This document shows positions 1 through 5,724 of a stretch of DNA of 5,868 nt, in pieces (position 1 is the first letter of the stretch; each line of letters starts with the position of its first letter). The position numbers and the translations under genes are program-made. The DNA is from an uncultured Bacillota bacterium (GTDB lineage Bacteria > Bacillota_I > Bacilli_A > RFN20 > CAG-826). The stretch lies in assembly GCA_949298295.1 (NCBI GenBank), contig CASFWS010000071.1, positions 1 to 5,868 of the forward strand, given 5' to 3'. The notes under the pieces are model-generated. The model was not told where the DNA came from. It searched no databases and saw only the letters and a program-made list of their open reading frames with translations.

Positions 1-765
1 CAGGCGGCGGAACTCCGGCGTGCCGCCAAGGATCCCCAACTCTTTGGGCACCTTCTGGCCAGCAAGGGCCCGGATAAGCCCCTCTTCTCCCGCGCGCTGT
101 TCAAGAACCTTTCCGTTCAAAACAACGACATGACCATCGCGCTGGAGCTGCTGGACAACAGCTGGACGCAGGAGCAGGACACGCAGACCATTACCGGCAC
201 GATGACCAATCTTCTTGTCCCGAAATCCGTATTCCTCAAAAGCAGTCCCCGTCCTGTGGCTCTTCCCGGTCTGAAGGAATTTCGCTTCAACGCCTCCGCT
301 ACGCAAACCTTCTCGGGCAAAGCGTCCCATATGAAAGGAAATATCGTGGCGGACTCCCTCTGTGACCTGGACTACAGCTACGAAATGCAGGGCAAGAGCG
401 TCCTGGGTCCCTGGACGGCACTGCGCCATCTGGATATCCGTCTGACGGACAAGGGCCTCATGCCCATCCTCGCCTGCAATATCAACAAGGACCCGGCCGC
501 CGCCCAGATGGGCATGGAAGCTCTGACCCAGATGGTCGCCGCCAATCTGCCCAACGGCGAGACGCTCCTGCCCCCGCTCAGGAAGTTCGTTGCCAATCCC
601 GGCGAGCTGAAGATAGGCATCACCGGCGATGAGTGGATCCCCGTCCAGACCAATAATCCCCTGTGGCTCCTGCAGGCCGTGACGCGCCTGCGCATAGAAT
701 CCACACCGGGCAAGAGCTCGCTGGCCGACCTTGTCAAAGCCCAGCTGGAAAAGGCAGGGAACTAA
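1..765 (+). CDS. Unrecognised protein, C-terminal part (5' end outside window)
   Basis: The frame is open from base 1 to a TAA at 763-765, giving 254 residues of a longer protein. The first ATG in the window (130) lies mid-frame and is probably not the start, because the upstream codons read as ordinary protein. I do not recognise a family. The visible part is soluble-looking, with no membrane segment. It mixes strand-like stretches (TQTITGTMTNLLVPKSVF, LRHLDIRLTDKG) with an alpha-helical stretch (AAAQMGMEALTQMVAANLPN) and ends in a Lys-rich helix (LADLVKAQLEKAGN). The alternating-strand character would suit an envelope or periplasmic protein, but that is a guess. The stop lies three bases before the rlmI-like start, so the two genes are probably cotranscribed. 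Codon use (CTG, GGC, CCG) matches the rlmI-like gene and differs from the right part of the window. Confidence 0.75.
   Translation, partial: QAAELRRAAKDPQLFGHLLASKGPDKPLFSRALFKNLSVQNNDMTIALELLDNSWTQEQDTQTITGTMTNLLVPKSVFLKSSPRPVALPGLKEFRFNASATQTFSGKASHMKGNIVADSLCDLDYSYEMQGKSVLGPWTALRHLDIRLTDKGLMPILACNINKDPAAAQMGMEALTQMVAANLPNGETLLPPLRKFVANPGELKIGITGDEWIPVQTNNPLWLLQAVTRLRIESTPGKSSLADLVKAQLEKAGN
756..760 (+). promoter_or_regulatory. Ribosome binding site of the rlmI-like gene
   Basis: AGGGA sits 8 nt before the ATG at 769, inside the last codons of the preceding gene. It supports that ATG as the start and fits translational coupling of the two genes. Confidence 0.6.
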
Positions 766-768
766 CCG

Positions 769-1317
769 ATGCAGACCCTCTGGCTCAACAAAGGTGAGGA
801 TCGCCGTCTGCGTGCCGGACATCTCTGGGTATTCGGCAATGAAGTGGACAGCAAGAAAAGCCCCCTTTCCGCCTTCACGCCCGGCGAAGCCGTCACGGTC
901 CGGGATTCTCGCGGCGGCGTCATCGGCAGCGCCTTCGTCAATCCGCATTCGCTCATCTGCGCCCGGCTCTACAGCCGTGCCCCGGATACGGAACTGGATG
1001 CCGACCTCCTGCGGCAGCGCCTGCAGACGGCGCTGGCGCTGCGTGCCCGTCTCTTTGACCAGCCGTTTTACCGTCTCTGCCACGGGGAAGGCGATCTGTT
1101 GCCCGGCCTTATCGTCGACCGCTTCGACGGTCACTTGACCCTGCAACTGGGTACGGCCGGCATGGAGACTCGTCGCCATCTCCTTGCGGATTGCCTGGAC
1201 GAGCTGCTGCATCCGGCTTCCCTGCTCTGGGACAATGATCTGGCTTCGCGTTCGCTGGAAGGCCTTTCCCGCGACAACGTCCTGGACGGGCCGGTCCCCC
1301 AGCGGCTGGAACTGCCC
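769..1317 (+). CDS. rlmI: RlmI-type 23S rRNA (cytosine-C5) methyltransferase, N-terminal half only, cut at the junction
   Basis: About 183 residues are recognisable. The family methylates a cytosine of 23S rRNA (C1962 in E. coli) using SAM, and members are about 390-400 residues long. Residues 1-70 form the N-terminal PUA RNA-binding domain (LWLNKGEDRRLRAGHLWVF, then GEAVTVRDSRGGVIGSAFVN and ICARLYSR). Residues 75-183 match the central EEHEE-type region: YRLCHGEGDLLPGLIVDRFD aligns with the family's [20 protein letters not shown], and SLLWDNDLASRSLEGL with the SIYDRSDVAVRKKEGM region. Family members continue with an HKTGYYLDQR motif and the Rossmann SAM fold. Here everything after LELP (about 1317) is antisense of another gene, although the frame stays open by chance to 1674. 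The ATG at 769 is supported by a Shine-Dalgarno. I infer artificial truncation by assembly rather than a natural short protein. Without the catalytic domain the visible part could not methylate. Confidence 0.8.
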
Positions 1318-1325
1318 GCTGTTTT
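1310..1325. other. Probable chimeric junction
   Basis: Homology to the rlmI-like gene on the + strand ends around 1317. From here to the right end all recognisable coding is on the - strand and belongs to a Bacilli-type gene cluster. No transposase, inverted terminal repeat, integrase, tRNA or recombination site is visible at the join. The exact base cannot be fixed by eye, and a second break near 1450 is possible. Confidence 0.6.
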
Positions 1326-1518
1326 TCTCTGTCAGATAGACCCGCCGGCCGGTCCCCTCGTCATAGAAGTAGTACCGGCCCAGCCAGTCCGGCAAAAGGG
1401 CCTTGCCGATGCCGGCCTGGTCCCGCGCCAGAAAGGCCCCGGCCGCGGATTCCCGGATGAGAAGCTCATGGAGGGAAGAGAGATCGCCGTGGATGTCGCT
1501 GGCAATGACGTATCTCAT
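1318..1518 (-). CDS. YfcE/MJ0936-like metallophosphoesterase, N-terminal fragment
   Basis: Only the first 20-25 codons are convincing: MRYVIASDIHGDLSSLHELL. The D-x-H-G motif (Asp8, His10, Gly11) is the first metal-binding motif of calcineurin-like phosphoesterases, and its place right at the N-terminus is typical of small YfcE/MJ0936-type phosphodiesterases (about 160-190 aa). The family next expects a GD motif (about D-x-x-x-x-GD-x-x-D/Y), which never appears. Residues 24-67 (SAAGAFLARDQAGIGKALLP onward) do not look like this family and use CTG for Leu more often, so the true gene may be cut near base 1450 instead of 1318. The ATG overlaps the holA stop as ATGA, a classic translational-coupling arrangement that supports the start and operon membership. 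The physiological substrate cannot be told. Confidence 0.55.
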
Positions 1519-2486
1519 CCGGCGATTTCCGCAAGGCATTCGACGAAGGCGATGCCCGCCTCCTTTTCGCCGCTCAGGACGCTTTTTTCGAAGGAATGGA
1601 GAGCCTCGATCCCGCCTTCGATCCGCCCTTTGTCGAGCCGAGCGAGGGTCTTTTCGGCGATCTTGGCCCGGTAGGGATGGACCCCGAGCTCCTCGGCGGC
1701 CCGATCGCTATTGAGCCCCTGGGAAAGGAGGTAGCGCATCTGACTGAGGAAAAGGAGCTGCTTGAGGACCATCCGAGCGAGGAGAATCGGCTCGACCCCG
1801 CCTTCCCGGAGGTCGGCGGCAATCTTGAAAGCCTTCGCCGAATCGGATGAGAAAAGGGCGTCGGTCAAGGCGAAGGCATTGCTTTCCAAAGGCCGATGGA
1901 CGAGGGAAACGATTTCCTTTCGGGAAAGGGTCCCGCCCTGCCCTTTGTAGGAGAGGAGCTTTGCCCCCTCGCTTAGGAAACGGGCATAGTCCCCTTCAAT
2001 CCGCTCGAGGAGTTCCGCGGCGGCCCCGCTTTCGAGAGAAACCCCCCGCTTCGCGAACCACGAGTCGATAAAGCGGAGCCACTCGCTCTCGGTGAAGGGC
2101 TTGACTTCCTTGACCGCCGCCTTGGCGGCCAAAAGGGCTTTCACCAGCGGGCTTTGGCGGTCGATTTCCCCGTAATGGAGGATGTAAAGATCGACGGAAG
2201 GGTCGGCGTGCCCAAGCCACTCGATGAGCGGGTCGAGGCTCGAGGGCCCCTTCTTCTTCCGGCCCTTGCCGGAGGTGCCGAGGGGAAGGTTGGTCGCGAC
2301 GACGAGCTTCCGCTCGAAGCCGAGGGGGAGGCTCGTCAGCTCGTCGAGCAAGGCCTCGACCCCCTCCTCGCCCACGTCGATCTCGACGTAGTTCATCGCC
2401 CCTTTCTTGATTGGGGAAGCCTTGAGAAGCTGCCGGAGGGCGCTTTGGGCCATCGCCGGCTGAACGGCGCTTAAGAAGAAAACCAT
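1515..2486 (-). CDS. holA: DNA polymerase III subunit delta (clamp loader)
   Basis: The protein has 323 residues, close to the usual 330-345 for HolA. Delta is the clamp-loader wrench that opens the beta sliding clamp and loads it on primed DNA in the replisome. The recognisable order is an N-terminal strand and helix (VFFLSAVQPAMAQSALRQLL), an AAA-like domain without a Walker A motif (KLVVATNL, then DLYILHYGEIDRQSPLVKAL, which matches the family's 'd.R..l.K.l' stretch and KPFTESEWLRFI), a lid region (LLERIEGDYARFLSEGAKLL, matching 'l.gd...l.nEleKL') and a C-terminal helical collar (AFALTDALFSSD, ILLARMVLKQLLFLSQMRYL, VHPYRAKI). Its place right after comEC is the classic Bacilli order. The ATG at 2484-2486 is chosen because the N-terminal strand would be lost with the next Met (residue 12). 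No Shine-Dalgarno is visible; instead a perfect TATAAT lies 7 nt upstream. It ends by overlapping the next gene as ATGA. The usual Gly-Glu/Asp at the N-terminus (YGEEPYL type) is replaced by SAVQP. Confidence 0.9.
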   Translation of the reverse strand: MVFFLSAVQPAMAQSALRQLLKASPIKKGAMNYVEIDVGEEGVEALLDELTSLPLGFERKLVVATNLPLGTSGKGRKKKGPSSLDPLIEWLGHADPSVDLYILHYGEIDRQSPLVKALLAAKAAVKEVKPFTESEWLRFIDSWFAKRGVSLESGAAAELLERIEGDYARFLSEGAKLLSYKGQGGTLSRKEIVSLVHRPLESNAFALTDALFSSDSAKAFKIAADLREGGVEPILLARMVLKQLLFLSQMRYLLSQGLNSDRAAEELGVHPYRAKIAEKTLARLDKGRIEGGIEALHSFEKSVLSGEKEAGIAFVECLAEIAG

Positions 2487-2493
2487 TGCTACG

Positions 2494-2499
2494 ATTATA
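2494..2499 (-). promoter_or_regulatory. Candidate -10 box for a leaderless holA transcript
   Basis: On the - strand a perfect TATAAT contains the comEC stop codon (CTA TAA T) and ends 7 nt before the holA ATG. Initiation at normal distance would fall at or next to the ATG, giving a leaderless mRNA, which suits the absence of a Shine-Dalgarno. No good -35 lies at 17 nt; the best candidate, TTGGGA, is 21 nt upstream, too far. The hexamer may be chance, but it is notable in GC-rich DNA. Confidence 0.35.
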
Positions 2500-4567
2500 G
2501 AGCAAAGCCCGTCGCCTTACTCCCAATCAGTTCGATCGTCCCCTCCAAATCGGTCCGGCGTACTCGAATTTCGAGGGCTTTCAGGCGCGAAAGGACCTCG
2601 CTATCGGGGTGCCCATAGCGGTTTCCTTCCCCGCAGCTGACGATGGCAAGGGAAGGGTCGACGGCCTCGAGGAAGGAATAGGAAGAGGAAGTGTCGGAGC
2701 CATGATGGCCGATTTTCAGGACGTCATGGCGGGAAAGCCCCTCGAGGAGAAGGCGGTGCTCGACCTCCTTCGGGGCGTCGCCCATGAGGAGGAAGGAAGT
2801 CCCGCAAAGCTCGAAGGAAAGGACGAGGGAGGAGGCGTTTTCCTCCTCGGAGGCCCCGGCCAAGGGATTGAGATTGACGATTTCTACCTCCCCGAAGGAA
2901 TAGGGAAAGCCCTCGGGTCCCCGGATCACCTCCCCGACCGGGAAAGATGATGCAAGGGAGGAGGCCGCCCCATCGTGGTCGAAGTCCCCATGGGTGAGGA
3001 TAAGGGCGTCGAGGCGGTAGATCCTCTCCTTCCGGAAATAGGGAATGAGCACCTCCTCCGCCATGTCGAAGGAAAGGTTCCCGCCGGTATCGACGAGGAC
3101 GTTATGCATCCCGGAGGAAAGGAGGATGGCGTCCCCTTGCCCGACGTCAATGAAAGTGACTTTCGCAAGGGCGAGATTGGCCAAAGGGACGTAGTTCAGG
3201 GCCCCGAGGGCCAACCCGACCAAGACCGTCCCCCGGAAGAAGAGGCGGGCCCCACTTTCGAGGAAGAGGAAGGCGAGGAAGAGAAGGAGGCAGTAAACGG
3301 GCACGGCGAGGGCGGGATCCCCGGGGACGGGAAGGGCGAGGTCGGCCTTCGAAAGGAAAGTCCCGGCTTTCCCGAGGAAGGCGGCATAGGCATCGAGGAC
3401 CCGCGGGAAGGGCACGGTCAGGAAGGAGAGGAGGCTCAGGAAATGGAAGGGATAGACCATCGGGGCGAGGAAGAGGGAATATAGGGGGGAGAGAAGGTGG
3501 AATTCCCCGCCCGCGACGAGGACGGGAAGAATAAGGGATAAGGAAAGGAGGCTCCCGTAGATCCCCCGCTTCTTCCAGCCGGCATGGCGGACGAAGCCCG
3601 AGAAGGCAAAGGCAAAGGATATCGCGTAGCCAAGGAGGAAGCCGTCGTCGAGGGCCAAACGGAAATCGATCGCCAAAAGGAGGGCGGCCGAGACGAGGGG
3701 CGGGACGAGGGCCGGCACCTTCTTTCCCCGCCGCCCGAGGAAAAGGCGGGCGCCCCGGGCGAGGAGGACGCGGGCAATCCCGGCCTTGAAGGGGTAAAGG
3801 AAGCTCAGGCCGATTCCGGCCCCGAGGCAAGAGACGGAACTCTTCTTCCGGTCGAATTTGAGCCCGAGGACGTACTCGAGCCCCCGGAGGAAGGCGGCGA
3901 AAAGGGTTCCCGAGCCGGAAAGGTAGAAGAGGGCCCCGGCCGCCTCGAAAAGAGAAAGGGTCGCGGCCGAGGCGTCGCGCCGGCCGAAGAGGAGGGAGTC
4001 GACGAGGTAGCCGGTTTCCGCCTCGAAGGAAGCAAGGAAGGCGCGCCCCCGTTCCCGGAGGCGGAAGGGAAAGGCGAAGAGGGAAGAGACCTCCGCCCCT
4101 TCGATCTCCCGGTAGATCCCCTTCTTATTCAGGTATTCCTCGAAGGAAAAGCGGCCTTCGTAATGGGCCATCTCCAGATTGACAGCGGTTCCCTCGACCC
4201 GGACGAGGTCGAAGCGCTCGCGGAGGCAGCCTTCCTCGTAGACGATGTAGCGACCAGCGAACGTCTCGAGGAGGAAATAGGAATCCCGGGCGTCGATCAC
4301 GAGGCCCGAAAAGGAGCCTTCCCCCTCCTTCCCCCGGCTCTGGAGGAGGTTCAAGGCCGCCCCGAGGGCGAAGGACGAGGCGCAAAGGAGGGCCAGAAGG
4401 CGCATCCGGCCCTTTTTCGGGACGGCAAGGAAAAGGAAGAAGGGCAAAGCCAAGAAGGCGTAGGCCCCGAGGGCGAAGGCGAGGCGCGAGGCGAGGACGA
4501 AGGAAAGGAGGGTCAGGACAAACCCGGCGGGCCCGGCTAGTCGCGCAAGGTCACGTAGTCTTTGCAC
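2495..4567 (-). CDS. comEC: ComEC/Rec2 competence membrane channel with C-terminal metallo-beta-lactamase-like domain
   Basis: ComEC carries single-stranded DNA across the cytoplasmic membrane during natural transformation. At 690 residues it is a little shorter than B. subtilis ComEC (776). Residues 12-72 hold N-terminal membrane segments. Residues 80-180 form the DUF4131/OB-like extracytoplasmic domain (FSGLVIDARDSYFLLETFAG; YEGRFSFEEYLNKKG). Residues 185-465 are the polytopic Competence domain, opening with LVDSLLFGRRDAS and FEAAGALFYLSGSGT. Residues 470-690 are the metallo-beta-lactamase-like domain, with DVGQGDA (474-480), LVDTGG, LTHGDFDHDG (His526, Asp528, Asp530, His531), LLMGDA (Asp597), KIGHHGS (619-624) and GNRYGHPDSEVL (around His653). 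These putative nuclease metal ligands are all present. The start is a GTG at 4565-4567 that overlaps comEA by 31 nt with only a weak Shine-Dalgarno; a start a few codons further in cannot be excluded. comEB, often between comEA and comEC, is absent. The Competence-domain SGLH signature is altered (SGSGT, 217-221). Confidence 0.93.
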   Translation of the reverse strand: MQRLRDLARLAGPAGFVLTLLSFVLASRLAFALGAYAFLALPFFLFLAVPKKGRMRLLALLCASSFALGAALNLLQSRGKEGEGSFSGLVIDARDSYFLLETFAGRYIVYEEGCLRERFDLVRVEGTAVNLEMAHYEGRFSFEEYLNKKGIYREIEGAEVSSLFAFPFRLRERGRAFLASFEAETGYLVDSLLFGRRDASAATLSLFEAAGALFYLSGSGTLFAAFLRGLEYVLGLKFDRKKSSVSCLGAGIGLSFLYPFKAGIARVLLARGARLFLGRRGKKVPALVPPLVSAALLLAIDFRLALDDGFLLGYAISFAFAFSGFVRHAGWKKRGIYGSLLSLSLILPVLVAGGEFHLLSPLYSLFLAPMVYPFHFLSLLSFLTVPFPRVLDAYAAFLGKAGTFLSKADLALPVPGDPALAVPVYCLLLFLAFLFLESGARLFFRGTVLVGLALGALNYVPLANLALAKVTFIDVGQGDAILLSSGMHNVLVDTGGNLSFDMAEEVLIPYFRKERIYRLDALILTHGDFDHDGAASSLASSFPVGEVIRGPEGFPYSFGEVEIVNLNPLAGASEEENASSLVLSFELCGTSFLLMGDAPKEVEHRLLLEGLSRHDVLKIGHHGSDTSSSYSFLEAVDPSLAIVSCGEGNRYGHPDSEVLSRLKALEIRVRRTDLEGTIELIGSKATGFAL

Positions 4568-5085
4568 TTCTCGAAGGTCGCCGTCCCGATGCCCTTGACG
4601 TCCTTCAGCTCCTCGATCCGCCGGAAGAGGCCGTGGTCGTTCCGGTAGGCGACGATGGCCTCGGCCACCGAGGTCGAGAAGGCGCTCACCCCTTCGTCGA
4701 GCTCGCTTTTCGAGGCGGAATTGATGTTCACCTTCGGGATCGGCTCGGTCGCGCAGACGTCGGTGAGGTCGAAAAGAGGGGCGATATAGAAAGTCATCTT
4801 GCTCTCGAGAACGAAGGAAGTGTCGTAGGCCCTCGCATCGGCGTTCCCGTTCGTCCCGCCGGCGCTCGCGATGAGGTCGCTTAGGGTCGCGCCCTCCTCG
4901 AGAAGGTAGGTCCCCGGCCGGGCCACCTCCCCGGAAATGGTGGCCTGGACGTTGCTTTCCCCTTCCAGGACGTAGCTATTGGAATCATTCGGCTCGACGA
5001 TGTCGGTCGTGATGGCGTCGACCCCGGCCAAGGCAACGAGCATGACGACGGTTATGGCCAAAACGGCGATGATGATCTTGAACAT
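4537..5085 (-). CDS. comEA: ComEA, membrane-anchored competence DNA receptor
   Basis: ComEA is the surface receptor that binds incoming double-stranded DNA and passes it to the ComEC channel. It has 182 residues from the ATG at 5083-5085, close to the usual 180-230. This ATG is preferred over the in-frame TTG at 5091 because GGGAGG lies 6 nt before the ATG but directly abuts the TTG. Residues 2-22 form an N-terminal membrane anchor (FKIIIAVLAITVVMLVALAG) with the rest outside. Residues 46-103 are an SLBB-type domain (VQATISGEVARPGTYLLEEG; TLSDLIASAGG). Residues 118-180 are the helix-hairpin-helix DNA-binding module: KVNINSASKSELD, AIVAYRNDHGLFRRIEEL, and VKGIGTATFEKCKDYV. The second hairpin (VKGIG) is canonical. 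The first, normally like GIGPSKA, reads GVSAFSTSVA and is degenerate. It follows the greA terminator and overlaps comEC, so comEA is probably the first gene of a comEA-comEC-holA operon. Confidence 0.9.
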   Translation of the reverse strand: MFKIIIAVLAITVVMLVALAGVDAITTDIVEPNDSNSYVLEGESNVQATISGEVARPGTYLLEEGATLSDLIASAGGTNGNADARAYDTSFVLESKMTFYIAPLFDLTDVCATEPIPKVNINSASKSELDEGVSAFSTSVAEAIVAYRNDHGLFRRIEELKDVKGIGTATFEKCKDYVTLRD

Positions 5086-5091
5086 AAACAA

Positions 5092-5097
5092 CCTCCC
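5092..5097 (-). promoter_or_regulatory. Strong ribosome binding site of comEA
   Basis: GGGAGG on the - strand lies 6 nt before ATG 5085. It decides the start: the upstream TTG at 5091 would have no spacing at all. Confidence 0.75.
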
Positions 5098-5128
5098 ACC
5101 TCTAAATAGGGCGGAAGGGCGGCTTTGG

Positions 5129-5167
5129 GCCCTCGGAAAAGGAAAAGGCGGCCCCGGGGGCCGCCTT
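5129..5167 (-). terminator. Rho-independent terminator of greA
   Basis: The arms 5145-5155 (AAGGCGGCCCC) and 5157-5167 are perfect reverse complements, a very GC-rich hairpin. On the - strand the hairpin is followed by TTTTCCTTTTCC, an interrupted T-tract. It starts 16 bases after the greA stop (5184) and separates greA from the comEA operon. There is no T-tract on the + strand side, so it acts in one direction. Confidence 0.8.
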
Positions 5168-5183
5168 CCCTAGAAGAGGCAAA

Positions 5184-5657
5184 TCAAAGCGTCCGTTCGA
5201 TCCGGACGATCTCGACGTCGTAAGGATGGGCCGCCTCGACGTGGCAGATGTCCCCCGCCCCGTGGCCGAGGAGGGCCTTCCCGAGGGCCGACTCGTTGCT
5301 CACGAGGGGGATCTCGGCCAAGGGATCGGCCTCGATGGTACCGGAAATCTTGACGGTGCCGTTCCTCCCGTCCTTCCGGTAGGTGACGAGGCTACCGAGG
5401 GAGACCTTCGAGGTATCGACCGAGATGTCGATGATGACGCAATGGGTCTTGATGTACTCGATTTCCTGGATCCGGGCCTCGATTTCGCTCTGGCGGTTCC
5501 GCGCGGCGTCGTAGTCGGCGTTCTCGCTAAGGTCGCCTTGGGCCCGGGCCGCCGAGAGGGCCGCGACGTTTTCCGGCTTCTCGACGTCGATGAGATGGCG
5601 GTACTCCTTCTCGAGCTTGTCGTAGCCATCTTGGGTCATTTGGATTTTTTCGTCCAT
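5184..5657 (-). CDS. greA: Transcription elongation factor GreA
   Basis: GreA reaches through the secondary channel of RNA polymerase and stimulates cleavage of the backtracked RNA 3' end, so that stalled complexes can resume. At 157 residues it has the standard length. The N-terminal coiled-coil hairpin (about 5-75) begins MTQDGYDKLEKEYRHL and carries the family signature ARAQGDLSENADYDAARNRQ (38-56...), with the tip acidic residues Asp42 and Glu45 that bind the catalytic magnesium. The C-terminal FKBP-like domain (about 83-157) includes GSLVTYRKDG, SNESALGKALLGHGAGD (120-136) and the closing strand YDVEIVRIERTL. The usual final G-D-x-x-x-V-x-x-P pattern is modified (GDICHVEAAHP), a mild variation. 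The ATG at 5657 is preceded by GAGG about 7 nt away, and the stop is TGA. The gene has its own promoter and a strong terminator, so it looks monocistronic. Confidence 0.95.
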   Translation of the reverse strand: MDEKIQMTQDGYDKLEKEYRHLIDVEKPENVAALSAARAQGDLSENADYDAARNRQSEIEARIQEIEYIKTHCVIIDISVDTSKVSLGSLVTYRKDGRNGTVKISGTIEADPLAEIPLVSNESALGKALLGHGAGDICHVEAAHPYDVEIVRIERTL

Positions 5658-5677
5658 CTTCTTTCCTCTTTTCTAAC

Positions 5678-5700
5678 GCCGCGATTATAAAGCCCGCGGC
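5678..5700. repeat. Perfect 6-bp inverted repeat around the greA -10 box
   Basis: GCCGCG (5678-5683) and CGCGGC (5695-5700) are perfect reverse complements with 11 bases between, and those 11 bases contain the TATAAT. The position is what one would expect of an operator covering the -10, but GC-rich DNA gives such short arms by chance quite often. Confidence 0.4.
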
Positions 5701-5712
5701 TTCCCTTGAAAA
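5684..5712 (-). promoter_or_regulatory. Sigma-70/SigA-type promoter of greA
   Basis: On the - strand: -35 TTTTCA (5707-5712, four of six consensus bases), a 17-nt spacer, and -10 TATAAT (5684-5689, perfect). The start of transcription would fall near 5677, giving a short leader of about 20 nt containing the GAGG ribosome binding site. Confidence 0.7.
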
Positions 5713-5717
5713 GGGAA
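5701..5717. repeat. Inverted repeat between the upstream gene and greA
   Basis: TTCCCTT and AAGGGAA arms are separated by three bases. It lies 8 bases after the stop of the upstream gene and overlaps the greA -35. No T-run follows on the - strand, so it is a poor intrinsic terminator; it might be a weak one or part of the regulatory region. Confidence 0.4.
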
Positions 5718-5724
5718 AGGGGCA

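Noticed and set aside
1300..1460. Mobile-element insertion as the cause of the rlmI truncation
   Set aside because: No transposase, terminal inverted repeats, target-site duplication or integrase gene can be seen, and everything to the right is ordinary chromosomal housekeeping sequence.
1318..1674. In-frame continuation of the rlmI-like gene to a stop at 1674
   Set aside because: The residues show no methyltransferase motif, and from about 1450 they are antisense to the phosphoesterase and holA genes. The open frame is chance in GC-rich DNA.
3147..3830. - strand frame of 227 codons rich in Pro and Arg
   Set aside because: It is an out-of-frame reading of comEC, whose own frame carries all the family motifs.
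3584..4540. Long + strand open frame (318 codons), rich in Glu, Gly and Arg
   Set aside because: It is exactly antisense to comEC, low in complexity, and without recognisable motifs. It results from the GA-rich complement of a Leu/Phe-rich membrane protein.
5086..5091. TTG at 5089-5091 as the comEA start (two residues longer)
   Set aside because: It directly abuts the GGGAGG ribosome binding site, which is ideally spaced for the ATG at 5085.
5103..5108. TATTTA upstream of comEA as a possible -10 box
   Set aside because: It matches only three of six consensus bases and no -35 is seen at the right distance. comEA must have a promoter nearby because of the greA terminator, but I cannot point to it.
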